Assembly (NCBI GenBank): GCA_000697055.1
Contig: JNDT01001066.1
Span: 1-30,514, forward strand
Direction: 5' to 3'
Length of the DNA: 30,514 nt
DNA from: Saksenaea vasiformis B4078
Lineage: Eukaryota; Mucoromycota; Mucoromycetes; Mucorales; Saksenaeaceae
A model generated the notes under the pieces. That model was not told the origin of the DNA, did no database searches, and saw only the letters and a list, made by a program, of their open reading frames with translations. This document shows, in pieces, positions 17,977 through 28,714 of this stretch (within the stretch, counting starts at the first letter, position 1; every line of letters begins with the position of its first letter). The translations under genes and the position numbers were made by a program.

Positions 17977-18873
17977 TTATACTTTTTTATGTAATGTGTT
18001 CCAGCAATATTGACTACATGTTTGATATAAGAAAGGTACGTGTTGATCAAAAAGCGTATCATGACGAAGCAGTGAAAATCCTTCATGGAAAACAATGGAA
18101 GAACAAATAAAACACCGCAGCGCAACCCTTGGATCCTTACTGGAAATAACCTCCGTGATACCTGATGGTAACAAGTCCCATAGTTTGGATGATGGTTCCT
18201 TTTGAACCATAGTACCAGCCGTTTGTAGACATAGAGACCGTAGTGAAAGAACTGTGACTTGACCTCTCCCCTTTTGGACAAATTGGTTTCCGGCGATCCA
18301 AAGACGCCTTAATGGTATTTCTTGGATTCCCGCAGGAAGATACCCCAGTAAGTTGTCTGTCACATCCAATACACGTAAATGCTTTAGGTTCCCCAGTTGT
18401 GCCGGTATCTCTGTCATCGCATTATTATGTACATAAAGTTCACGGAGGTTCTCCAACAATCCAATTTCGGGTGGTAAGAACTTAAGGTTGTTATCTCCCA
18501 CATTGAGCTCTTCTAAATTAGATAGTCGCCAAAGTTCTAACGGAAGCTCCGTCAAGCGATTGTTTTGCAATTGTAATGACGAAAGATTAGACAAAAAAGC
18601 AATTGCAGGTGCCGGTATAGACTATCAAGTCGTTAGTAAAGCCGTACCAACTACCCGCACATCCTTTTCTTTTCCTTTTTTTTTTAAAATTCATACCAAA
18701 ATATCTATCTCCCTATGAGCAAGATATGCCTCTGCAGTAAAGCTTTGTGAATCTAAAGGACTTCGCTTATTTGCACGCGGATCGTCACCGTTGTTATGAT
18801 GTTCGTAGAATGTCGCGATGCATCCTTGCAAATGCCACAAAACAACTGACTTCTTCACAGTCTTTGCAGGCAT
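17977..18873 (-). CDS. Small leucine-rich-repeat protein with cysteine-rich C-terminus
   Basis: Exons 18873-18697 and 18621-17977 (leftward), joined across a 75-nt intron with a TACTAAC branch site, give 273 residues. The N-terminal 60 residues are polar (MPAKTVKKSVVLWHLQG...). About five LRRs follow, such as LSSLQLQNNRLTELPLELWR and LEELNVGDNNLKFLPPEIGL. They are of the short type found in signalling scaffolds of the Ras-suppressor/SHOC2 kind. The tail contains CFICSSIVFHEGFSLL and then CSQYCW, a CxxC...CxxxC pattern that could bind a metal and resembles the C-terminus of LRRC58-type proteins. No catalytic domain is seen. Its function is unknown; it is probably a protein-binding adaptor. It is tandem with OGT, with about 340 nt from its stop to the OGT start. 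CCAAT motifs at 18978 and 19004 could be part of its promoter. Confidence 0.8.
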
Positions 18874-19283
18874 CAACTCGTAGAATCATTCAAGGAGCAT
18901 GAGTACTCACGGAGGCCAAAGTGACTCGGGTAAGGGAGAACCAAAAAAAGACGATTCATTTGAACCGTGGACGATTGACCAATAGATTTGTAAAGTTAAG
19001 CTAACCAATGAGACTGGCCGGTTCTTTCTACACAAAAAGAAAAGTCCGACGTGAAACGTGAAGCTTAATACAAATCATCATTCAAGCTTGGTTGCTGGTA
19101 CTTTGAGTGAAACGTTGTACTCTGCATATCTACGGCGTACTCGTGAAACAATCTGCCAGAATGGTGTATATGTGATCAATGATAAACTTGCACTCTTCCA
19201 AGGAAGAAAAAAGAACAAAAGACAAAAGAAAAACTTAAATATCACGTTTCGTACAAATCTACAACGAGTTAGAATCTGATACA
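18874..19283. other. Intergenic stretch upstream of the LRR gene
   Basis: Two CCAAT motifs near 18978 and 19004 lie 100 to 130 nt upstream of the LRR start. An open stretch from 19058 contains ETLYSAYLRRTRETICQNG and ends in a Lys-rich run. It has no recognised homologue and could be debris of the neighbouring transposon. Confidence 0.4.
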
Positions 19284-21650
19284 ATGGCTGATGATGCTCT
19301 TCTGATTGGAGAACTGTCAGCGGCAACGCTACCCATAATAAGGAAGCTCTTGAAAACGATGAAAGGCGGCATCACGCAGCATGGTGATTTGCAGCAATTT
19401 CCTGTCGAATTCGACTTTTCTGATGAGTTTGCTGCTGAATGCCTTCATGCGGCTGGAATCACCAATATAAAATTAACATCCTTACCTATATGAGAGGCAT
19501 TCCTAGAGCAAGCCACAACAATTACCCACAAGCATACCAGACGGTGCAGTTGCACCGCTAATGTCACCCTATATGAATGGGGAGATAACTTAAAAAGCAG
19601 TTCCTCATCATACAGGACAAATAAGGTACGTGTATAGCGGCTGCAAACTTGCAAGCAAGATAAATGGGTCATTGATACAAAGTGAACTCGTGCAGGCGTG
19701 TTGACACCGGAAAGAAAACCAAGAGCAACAATAAAACGGCTGTCTCTAAGCAAACAAATCCCTGTCCTTTTGGACGATGAAGGCACGAGGGAAATTCATA
19801 CCGCGTTAGATATGTCCAAGCTGAAAGTGGCAGTCCAAGGGACGTTTTTCAACGGAGATAGCTATCGACAGTACTACGAAGAGTGGTTTCTTGGATAGTA
19901 CGACATTCGGCTTGTCCTCTTCACCGATGGCTTTCTCTCTCTTCGTTCGTCGTACCAGACGAATGACCATATAATCGCGCTGAACTTTCCCTCCTGACGT
20001 CTTATGGAAACCGCGACATGCTTCAGGTCAATATTATTCCAAGCCCGAAATCACCGAAGGATCTTTTCTCTTTTCTACGATCTTTACTGATAGAGATCCA
20101 AGTATTGCAATCCACTGAATTAAAAAGAAAAATGGCGCTGTTGAGATCATTGCCAATCCCAGCGGCAGCAAAATGAGCCATCATCGGAGCATACCTTTCA
20201 ATATGGATTCCGCATTTGCCACATACCCAAGGATCCAGGGCAGAACACACGAATGGAGAGGAAACATACAAGGCTGATATGTATTTCAAGCCACGTGGAA
20301 ATCCGGAAGATCTTTGCCCTGCGGATGAGTTCATCGCTGGCGATGACAGCCACGGTACATTCCACCCGTCAGCATTTGCAAGCTTGAAGACGTTCCGCAT
20401 CACGGCATTTTTTGGACTCGATCCGATGCACCTTCTCGGACATGGGCTTGCCAAACAACTGTGGAACAACATGTGTAGAGTGTATGGCAGCAATGGCAAC
20501 CCGCTGTACCTTCAGCCAGCTGTGCAACGAGAGATCGGACAACTGATGTAAAGCTCGGACGCATTGATGCCACCAACATTTTCCGGTAAATTACTGGATA
20601 TCACTACATAGTCAGGAAGCTACAGAGCTGTCGATTGGCTTGAGTTCATCAGGTACGCTGTCCCGACTGTAGTGATGGAACACATCCGTGACCAGCCAAC
20701 AATCAAGCTCTACATGCCCTAGTGGAGCTTGTCAATTTGTCCATGCAGAGAGAAATCACTGCGGAGGGAGTCAGCCGGATTGAGCGCAATGTCAAGGCTT
20801 GGTACAGCTACTTGGAGAAACTGGTGAAGAAGACCGCAATCCATGAATCAGTCTTCACGATAACGCAGCATTATTCGCAGCATACCCCACTGTTCATCCG
20901 ATCTGTCGGTCCGTTACCGTACATCGCCGCCTTTGCCATGGAACGTGCCATCGGAGAGTACAAGCAAAGGATTAAGTCCAGATCGCATTCCGGGGTTAAC
21001 GCTGGTAAGATCCTACATGAGCTTGCGGCGCAAAGGCACTATGAGAGGTGACATCGTGACGAGGCCTCACCGAAAATGACAAGCGCGCGAGTTCTGGCGG
21101 AATCAACAGACCCAGCAGCCACGGAACTTTAGGGCCCGTTAGGAGGTCTGGTAGTGAAGGACTTCAGCAAGTTCAAGCTTGATGAGCATCTGAGAAACTT
21201 CTGGTGCATCTACTTGCCCGAAGCTGACCAGATTGCACAGTATCTGAACCCCCCAAGGAACCTGATTTCCCGGTGTCTACAAAAGCTAGTCCAAGACAAA
21301 GTTCCGCAGAGGTCGCTGACAGACTCTGGAAAAACAATGGCCGGGTCATCGGTTGCAAGCAAAGAGAACGCGAGTCAGGACGTGACAACACGCTCGTCAC
21401 GATGACAATCGATGTAGACGTTAACCGACGAAGCAGAACGATTAGAAGAGCACCGAGAGCGTACTGCGGAGATGTACTATGTCTTTTCCAGCATACGCAG
21501 CAACACGACACTCGTTTGCTTGCACTTGTCAAAATTTTCTCGATAGTAGTACCAAAATCGCAATATCCTTATAAACAGGCAGCCTCTTTGTACCGTTTAA
21601 GGGTCATCGTTTTATTTTCTCTTATCTTCTGTGTTTCTTTTTCTGCCTAA
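19284..21650 (+). mobile_element. Decayed CACTA/Tnp2-type DNA transposase
   Basis: Fragments of one Tnp2-like transposase lie in order on the + strand, broken by many stops and frameshifts. 19284-19493 is an N-terminal piece. 19698-19898 ends QGTFFNGDSYRQYYEEWF and is followed in frame by a stop and YDIRLVLFTDGFSLF. About 20020-20200 holds pieces of the catalytic core in shifted frames. 20216-20551 contains FFGLDPMHLLGHGLAKQLWN. 20722-21051 contains WYSYLEKLV, FTITQHYSQHTPLFIRSVGP and MERAIGEYKQRIKSRSHSGV, as in the DUF4218-type region of CACTA transposases. 21154-21536 is the C-terminal part. No terminal inverted repeats or target duplication were recognised. The element cannot encode an active enzyme as read. 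Confidence 0.72.
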
Positions 21651-22472
21651 CACGGCTCTTTATTTTCTCCGATCCACTGCTTGATCTGGAGCCGCGTGTA
21701 AATGTTGTTCTTCACCACCGGTCCAGTCTTTCTGCTCTTGAAGACATGATATTTCGACTGTCTCTTTAAGTCTGCCCCTAACCAGTGAAGTCTTCTCCCC
21801 AGCTATTCTTGCGAGAATTTCGCACGCTTAATGACTCTACGTTTTCGACGATGTTCCGTTCCTTGTATTCATCCTTATTCTCTTATGTACTTCAAGGGAA
21901 GCCCTTTTTTGTGCCACTCTCCCAGTAAAACAGACTGGAATCACAATTTTAGACGTCACGTGCATCACATCAACTGGCGGAGCGATCAACCAGAGGGAAG
22001 AAGGAAAAAACAGAAAACAAAGAAGGAGCAGAAGCAGAAATGCTAAATAACGGGATAACAATAATCTACTTCCGTTTGGCCTTCCCTCACTGCTTTAAAG
22101 GTGACCAGAAAATCATCTAGTTCGGCAGGTTCGCTCTGTTCTGAGCTTGCATTGGAATCACGAAGGATCTACTGACTTTCGGCGCCGGTTGGGCCAAAGT
22201 GGCCTCCAGCCTTATTTTGTGTACGGTTTCGAGCGAGGCGTTGTCTCTTCGTAGTACATGTCACGTCAAATTGGTAAACAAATTTCAAACTTCCCGGCAA
22301 TGTAACACATCTATCATTGGCTAACTGGATGCCATGAAATGTTGCACAGCACACTATATGATCGTGTGGAATACAGGATGCGGGCTTCATCTTGTGAAAA
22401 TTTGAGAGTTATGATAAAAAAAAAAGAGAGGAAATTACATAGTTTTGGATCTTGCCATACTTTCAAGATATC
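21651..22472. other. Gene-poor stretch after the transposase relic
   Basis: Only short ORFs are present. One on the - strand (22390-22169, ATG start, 73 codons) reads FHGIQLANDRCVTLPGSL and GGHFGPTGAES; it looks somewhat protein-like but matches no family I know. It may be further transposon debris. No other structure is evident. Confidence 0.4.
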
Positions 22473-23204
22473 GGATTTCGAGCACACATTCGCGCAGAGG
22501 AGCAGATACATTTGCTTCTGAAGCAAAGGTGTATTGCGCTGGTCCATTGTAATAGGTTCCCCAACACACCAGTCGGAACGCGTAAAATGGCAGTATTTAA
22601 AAGGGACGCATGAATTCTTTTTTTTTCTTTGGCTCTGTTCAGTCTACATCCCCGGTATGTACTTTTAATGGAATACACATCCAGGGTCACTCATGTCTTT
22701 TGATGTATTGTTTAGCCTGTATGACCTCTGTCCCGAACCGTCTCGGCTGTGGTGGCGTCTTACCCATCACTTAAGTAAGTAAAATAAATGTTGTCGTACT
22801 TAGCATCACTCATCTTGCGCAATAGTTCGCTGGATGTTGTATCGCTTCAATTCCTCTGCAGTACGCTACAATTGGCCACTCACATCGAATCCAGTATCCT
22901 TCTCTTCTCCCACTCCCACCCATTACAGTGTGGGGTGCGGCCGCCGTGAAATCATGGAATTACCCTTCGGGAGTAAACAAAATGACATCCAAGTATTGTT
23001 CCATTTACTAACCATGAACAACTCTTTATGCTGTCTATATAAATTTCGCGCCCATCGAGGGGCCGCGTTGATGTAAGTAGTGTATGAATTTGTTGCCGAC
23101 TTATGTATTAACGAACGCATACTTGATTCTTTTCTTAGCGTAAAAGTGGCTCCTCATGGACGCAAAATTTATATAGATTAGCGTAAAAGCTTGTTCAATA
23201 AACA
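22473..23204 (+). repeat. Dispersed promoter-like repeat, copy 1
   Basis: This copy aligns closely to 28715-29264. The shared parts include a core from GCGCAGAG to CCGAACCGTCTCGG and a second core from CCCTTCGGGAGTAAAC to TTTCTTAGCGTAAAAG. The second core holds TATATAAA at 23036-23043 and an intron-like 66-nt segment at 23073-23138 (GTAAGT...TTTCTTAG). Compared with copy 2 this copy has an extra 200 nt between two TTACCC repeats (22760 and 22960) and an extra 43 nt between two TTAGCGTAAAAG repeats (23135 and 23178). It lacks about 65 nt near 22490. It ends about 390 nt before the CCR4 start codon. No terminal repeats of a known transposon class were found. Confidence 0.85.
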
Positions 23205-23594
23205 GTAGACTATATGATAAAAAGAGAACCCAATGAGAAGTCCTCGATTCATGCTGTCGCAAGACATTTTTGATTTGATCGCCGGTTCTATTTTACCAAT
23301 AGCTGTGCAAAGCAGAATCGCATTGAACAACTCCGGTACGCTTGGTGGCTTGCCGCAAACCTCATAAGGCAGTTGGATGGATACAGTTTCTCACCGGGTA
23401 AATTATTTGCCTCGGTGAATCTTTCGACAATCGTCAGCGTTTGCAAAACGATAACCTTTTTGCCAGCGACAAAAGAGAAGACGAGCAACAAGTTCCATTT
23501 TGACTCAATCTTCGAAGACTTGTATACAATCTAGACTGACAATCAGCTAACCTATGCTTTACCATCTTGCGACGCTTCAAAAGTTCGACAAGAC
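23205..23594. other. Stretch between the repeat and CCR4; unrecognised open frames
   Basis: An ATG at 23233 opens 44 codons (MRSPRFMLSQDIFDLIAGS) to a TAA at 23365. An overlapping frame (23301-23534, no Met) continues with LRYAWWLAANLIRQLDG and ends IFEDLYTI. Together they could be one small protein with a frameshift, fed by the TATA box and intron of the repeat upstream. I recognise no family. The CCR4 promoter should also lie here. Confidence 0.3.
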
Positions 23595-25878
23595 ATGCCG
23601 TTTGACAAGGAAAAAGAAGCTGCTCTAAACAACTTTTATGGACAGATTTACAACTCCACCACACCTCATCTATCTCCCGCGTCGCCTTCTGTCGGAAACT
23701 ATTCGTTACCCATGTATAACAATAAGTTTGCACGGTATCCAGCACCAATGAGTGTGCAGCAAACGATATCACAACCAATTCATTCTATGCCTCCCGGATC
23801 TGCTGCCACTCCTGCGACTACCTCGACACCACATCTCGCACGTCAGCTTACTTATGCGCAGATCTCTCGACAGTCTGCCTCACCGCACTACCATGCACGT
23901 ACTGCTGCAGCGGTGGCCCGCAACACGCCGGTATCATCTACGGTTACGATTGTGGATCCGAATAATCCAACCAAAACGTTAAATGGGTTGATAAAGAAAT
24001 CTGACGATGAACAACGACCATCATCACCGAACCAGACATGGACAGCATTGGATATTGGTGGGATGGGATTAAAGAATATTTCGCCATCCTTATGCTCCTA
24101 CACATTTCTGACCATCCTCTACCTGAGTCACAATGAATTGACATCTCTGACACCGGCTATAGCCAAATTGGCAAATCTCAAGATTTTGGATGCATCCGGA
24201 AACAAGTTGAGAAGTATCCCCTCGGAAATTGGATTGTTGGTGAATCTTCGTGAATTGCTCCTGTTCGATAACAAATTGAGCACCCTGCCGAGCGAACTGG
24301 GGAATCTGTACCAATTGGAAATTCTCGGTCTGGAAGGAAACCCCATGGAGGATGCGATCAAGAATCTTCTAGTGGAAGAAGGGACACAAGCCGTGATCCT
24401 TTCGCTAAGAGATCAAGCACCAGGTTGAGAAATCACCAGGAAAGAAATAGGGAATCGCATGCTAAAAGCAGCATACTATATGTGTAGTGGGAGTACCTCC
24501 TCCTCCAAGGGAATGGATCACGATCGAGAGCTCTACCACAAAAACTGATTCAGGTAAGAAAAGGAGGACGTATCCCGGAGCCACATCACTTAACCGGCCG
24601 CAACAGACAAGTTCTCGGTATTGTGTTACAATGTCTTGTGCCAGAAGTATGCGACAAGCCAAGCATACCCCTGTACGCCATCGTGGGCATTGAGTTGGGA
24701 CTATCGAAAGGAGCTTTTAGTCTCGGAAATTTTGGGATATGATGCTGACATTGTTTGTCTGCAGGTAGGAGCTTTAAAATGACGGGACATGTGTTTAATC
24801 TGGAACGAAAGGAAGTGGAGATGTGTCAGTACGATGAATTGTTTCAGGATCACTTTAAACAGACAGGCGAGTATGACAGCGTGTACTGCGCCAAAACACG
24901 TGCAAGGACGATGTCTGAGACAGAACGACGAGAAGTGGATGGTTGTGCAACCTTCTACAAGACGTCAAGGTAAGGCTCAGAATGTGGAGGAAGTAGAACT
25001 GAGGGTTTTCAGATTTCGTTTGATTGAAAACTATCTGCTGGAATACAACCAAAATGCATTACGGCGCGCGGACTTCAAAAAGACTGAGGATATCTATAAT
25101 CGTGTCATGAACAAGGACAATGTAGCAGTATTGACAGTGCTTGAGAAAAAGGATACACGGGAACTCATATTAGTGGCGAATTCCCATATTCACTGGGATC
25201 CAACATATGCCGATGTCAAACTAGTGCAAGTTGGGATGCTAATGGACGAGATTGAAAATATCGCGTCAAAGCACGTTGGAAAGCATGTAACAAAACTGCC
25301 GACGATCATATGTGGCGATTTTAATTCGGCCCCAGTCTCGGGTGTCTACGAGTTTCTTTCCAAAGGCTCTATCCATCAAAACCATGATGATTTTGGCAAT
25401 TATGTGTATGGAAACTACACCACGGAAGGTTTGGCGCATAAACTGTCACTGAAGAGCGTCTATGGACACATAGGAGAGCTCGCATTCACAAACTACACAG
25501 CAACTTTTAAAGGTGCCCTAGATTACATATGGTACACAAACAACACACTTGATGTACTTTCTTTGCTTGGTCCGATTGATAACGACTATCTGAGGAACGT
25601 CATTGGATTTCCAAATGCACATTTTCCGTCCGAGTAAGTTTGCCAGGCGCATCTACAAGGAACTGTATTAACAGAGCAACTCTCCTAGCCATATCCCGCT
25701 GATAGCAGAATTTAAGTTCCGATCACCACGGAAGGACACCGGAGAATCCGATAGTAGACAAACTGCGCAGCCACAAGTAGAGAAGGACTGCAGTGACGAA
25801 ACATATACTAGTCGCAACAGTAATAGTAATAGTAGTGGTAGCATTAATAGAGAGATTAATGAGGAAAAAAAAAGTTAA
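23595..25878 (+). CDS. CCR4: CCR4 poly(A)-specific exoribonuclease (CCR4-NOT deadenylase subunit)
   Basis: Six exons (23595-24423, 24488-24553, 24607-24764, 24812-24969, 25013-25633, 25689-25878) give 673 residues. The protein shortens poly(A) tails of mRNAs within the CCR4-NOT complex. Residues 1-140 are a low-complexity region. Residues 145-275 are the LRR domain that binds the NOT1/CAF1 scaffold ([32 protein letters not shown]). The exonuclease-endonuclease-phosphatase domain follows from about 280: [24 protein letters not shown] with the metal-binding Glu352 at the first codon of exon 4, [15 protein letters not shown] (Asp506, Asn508), and SDHIPL (Asp611, His612). All active-site positions are present. 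Introns are 43 to 64 nt, and each join is forced by conserved protein sequence. The tail is a Ser/Asn-rich extension. Unspliced, the gene looks broken, but splicing restores a complete frame. Confidence 0.95.
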
Positions 25879-26452
25879 AATAAATTAAGCTAAATACAGA
25901 TTTTGATATTCGACTTGGTACATCAAGGAGGCGCCTCTGGTAAGGGAAGCGCATGAGACAGCAGAGAAGTAAAGCAGCAGATAGAAACACTTGGCGATAA
26001 TGCTTTATGAACTTATAATGGAGCTTAACAACTCTGCTATTCTGCGTTGCGCTGTGCTATCTAGTGGATCCATGCACAAATAACTTGACATTAATCGCAC
26101 AGGGAATACAATACTGCCAACAAAACTCATAGTGAGGACGCCACTTAGCTGAGGAAACTTGTAAATCGTGCAAGTACTTCTAATAGTTTCTGGTATTATA
26201 ACAATGGCAGGTTCAAGAACTCAGCACGTTATTTATGATATCGTGTAAAGCCCGCAATAGTGATCTACGTACTACCAATCATACGAATACTATGCCTTGT
26301 TGAGACAATCGCTGCGGGATCACACTCTGATATGAGATAACTCCCGGTTTGCTCTATTGAAACTGACGAAAGAAAGTTTTTGACCTGAGTCGGATTTTAT
26401 ATAAAACACAGTAAGAAAACTCTACAATTGATTTACTAGACGAGACACGGTT
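25879..26452. other. Convergent 3' intergenic region between CCR4 and CAB2
   Basis: Mixed-composition sequence with no ORF of note. The 3' UTRs of both genes lie here. I see no repeats or RNA gene. Confidence 0.5.
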
Positions 26453-27670
26453 TTAAGGATAGCTTTCAGCTTGGGTTGCTCCTGAATTAATCCAGCCATC
26501 ATGAATATGTACAAGTTCAGGTATAATTCTACTTTCAATTTCAACGTCATCCCTCATTTCATCCGCGGACAGGCTAATCACTTTCTCAGATTCCTTGGTG
26601 ATCAGTGTCACTGTTTGCTTTCGCGTAGTTAGCATATTTCCGATCACCACTTGATGGCCATAGCGGGTTAAGGCATTACGAGCCTTGGGCACCAACAACT
26701 TTTCATCTGTCTCCAACTAAAAAGAAAATGTAAAGCGTAAGGACAATACATCTGACTATTCAATTTTTTTGTACCTTGAAGGACACAATCAATCCCTTAG
26801 AAGCCCATACGCTCACCAAAGGCTTTAAGAATTTAGGGACTTGATCCAATGTCAAAGTTAACGCACCGTCCCCAGACTGAATTTTGTGCTCCGCCTAAAG
26901 GAGAGTATCAGCACGGTCCTGTCCCTCTCTCTCTCTCTCTTGTAACGAACCATCTTTTGTGAAGGAATAAAGAAATCGCTAACTGCAGCAGCAAGGTAGT
27001 ACATTGCTTTTTCTTGCAGACGACCCAGGATTCGTGTGCCACTTTGAAGTTTGAACAGATAGTCCGAAAGAGTAACGAAGTCCAGCAATAATAGTTGATT
27101 GTTCCTCTTTGCTTTCTGATATTTCATAAGTATATCATGCATCTTGGATGCATAAGTTGGAGCCACTTTGATGGAGCAAAATTAAGCAAAGAATAAAAAA
27201 ATATTACACCACTTACCTTCAACAGAACCATCCTCTTTTGGTTCAAGATAGTCTAGAAACGCTGTGGTGGCGTTATGCGTGTAATGGCGATGGAAAGGTT
27301 CCAAGCTAAACTGTCTGTGCATAAAGACAACAGCATATCCGGCTTCTAGGAAATACTCTGCCGATACAGCACCGCGGTTTCCGTTGCTAAAGTTATCAAT
27401 AAAACGTACGGTTTGGTTCTCAAGAGGAACAATGGTACCACCGCTCTAGATAGTCACAGGTTAGAGACATGGAGGGAAGGAGAGCCAAATGTATCTCTTG
27501 CTTACGGTAATGAAGACAAGCCGACTGCCCAGTTGTTGATGATAGGTCACAAAGGCATTAAGCTTGGCTTCAAACTCAGGTAAATTAGCCGGTGGTTTAT
27601 TCATCTCAAAGTACACGTCAGGGTCAATTACACCCTGTCCATTGTCGAGAATCTGCTCAGACGAGGCCAT
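26453..27670 (-). CDS. CAB2: Phosphopantothenate-cysteine ligase (coenzyme A biosynthesis)
   Basis: Five exons, read leftwards (27670-27506, 27445-27217, 27165-26951, 26894-26775, 26716-26453), give 330 residues, close to animal PPCS and yeast Cab2. The enzyme joins 4'-phosphopantothenate to cysteine in CoA synthesis. Conserved blocks are [20 protein letters not shown] (phosphate/nucleotide binding), [20 protein letters not shown], the long HRQFSLEPF segment, [11 protein letters not shown] followed by EHKIQS, and [19 protein letters not shown] near the C-terminus. Each intron (51 to 60 nt) sits between these blocks and restores the frame. The third intron (26895-26950) has a weak donor, GTTCGT, and a GA microsatellite. 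The ATG at 27670 is the first in the frame. No targeting signal is seen, which fits a cytosolic enzyme. Confidence 0.94.
26923..26941. repeat. CT/GA dinucleotide repeat inside a CAB2 intron
   Basis: About nine CT units lie on the + strand within the 56-nt third intron, close to the weak donor on the gene strand. Confidence 0.85.
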
Positions 27671-28433
27671 TCCAGAAAGTTCAAGTGTGTTCCCTCTCAC
27701 ACGCTTTAGAAAATGTTGTTGCGACTTTTGCCCTATTTTTTGAGCGCCGACGAATAATGATTGAGAGGCAGAAGCTCAATATAACAATGCTGCCATCAGC
27801 TCCGCAGTTGGTATATTACATGAACTGAAGATACTACAAAATGGATGATAAGAACGCTCGCTATCTCCAAGTCAATTTGTCTAGGGGTGAGAGAATAATG
27901 ACAAGTTTCGCTGGATTCTGATCTTGACAAATAACCAGTTTCCTTTCTCAATAGAGAGAATGATGCCTGAAAATGGGTGCTGTCAAAAACATGAATAACA
28001 TATTGGGCACATAGTTAGAGCCCGTTTCAAATAACCAGTTATTGTTTTTCAACCATAACAAGCCCTAACGACTAGTTTATACATGCTTCACAGTAATGAT
28101 ATCACGTTCAAGATAATCCGGTCTTATCCCATTTCTATATAAGACAGATTGATGGAACGATACATGCATTATCATGATCCCCGGACTACCGAACTCGCGC
28201 CCATTAACACGTAATTTGTATCAACGGGTGGAGTCATTTCAGAGGCCAAGAGGTCGGATATCCAGTTTGGAGACCGGCGAATAAATCACCTTTGCCAAAG
28301 CGGGTACCGGAAAATTGGTATGCGACAACCGAGGTCATGTAACCTGCCAGTGGCTGCGAAACGATGTGATTTTGCCGTAATACAGTATGCATACTGTAGA
28401 TGAGAGCCATGTCTTGCTTTACGTTGTCAGCAA
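27671..28433. other. Upstream region of CAB2 and gene-poor stretch
   Basis: The CAB2 promoter should lie just right of 27670. CAAATAACCAGTT occurs at about 27927 and again at about 28028. A perfect 18-nt palindrome lies at 28381-28398. A - strand frame (28560-28234) ends ALIYSMHTVLRQNHIVSQPL...; it overlaps the + strand frame described next, and I cannot say which, if either, is coding. Confidence 0.4.
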
Positions 28434-28664
28434 ATGAGCGGCTCAAGCACTGATACTTCAAAAATCGAATATTCCTTTCAGCAACTCTCAAAGGATTGGG
28501 AAATCTTCCCGGCTCTGGCTGCCTACCGAAAAGATTACACCGATACCGGCCTCCGTGCATTGTGCGTCATCATGATCGAAAATCTGAAGGCTCTACAGCA
28601 AAAAAGACCAGGGATGGGAAAAGTTGCGAAAGCAATGATGGAGAAAATCGAGGTATACTGCTAG
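28434..28664 (+). CDS. Unrecognised 76-residue open frame
   Basis: The frame starts at ATG 28434 and ends TAG at 28662-28664. It reads SFQQLSKDWEIFPALAAYRK and ENLKALQQKRPGMGKVAKAM, a helical, protein-like composition with a Lys-rich C-terminus. A different upstream frame reads YPVWRPANKSPLPKRVPENW, so this may be the last piece of a broken transposon protein. It lies 50 nt before copy 2 of the dispersed repeat. No family recognised. Confidence 0.25.
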   Translation: MSGSSTDTSKIEYSFQQLSKDWEIFPALAAYRKDYTDTGLRALCVIMIENLKALQQKRPGMGKVAKAMMEKIEVYC

Positions 28665-28714
28665 ATCTTCTGCTTGAAAATTGGGTACAGGTTAACAAAA
28701 AAAAAAAAATCACT

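Noticed and set aside
22923..23120. - strand frame shared by both repeat copies (YINAAPRWARNLYRQ)
   Set aside because: It runs antisense to the TATA box and intron of the repeat; the similarity between copies follows from nucleotide identity and shows no sign of protein constraint that I can measure by eye.
23595..25878. CCR4 as a broken gene
   Set aside because: The exonuclease domain seems to jump between frames, but five short introns with good signals restore every conserved motif in one frame.
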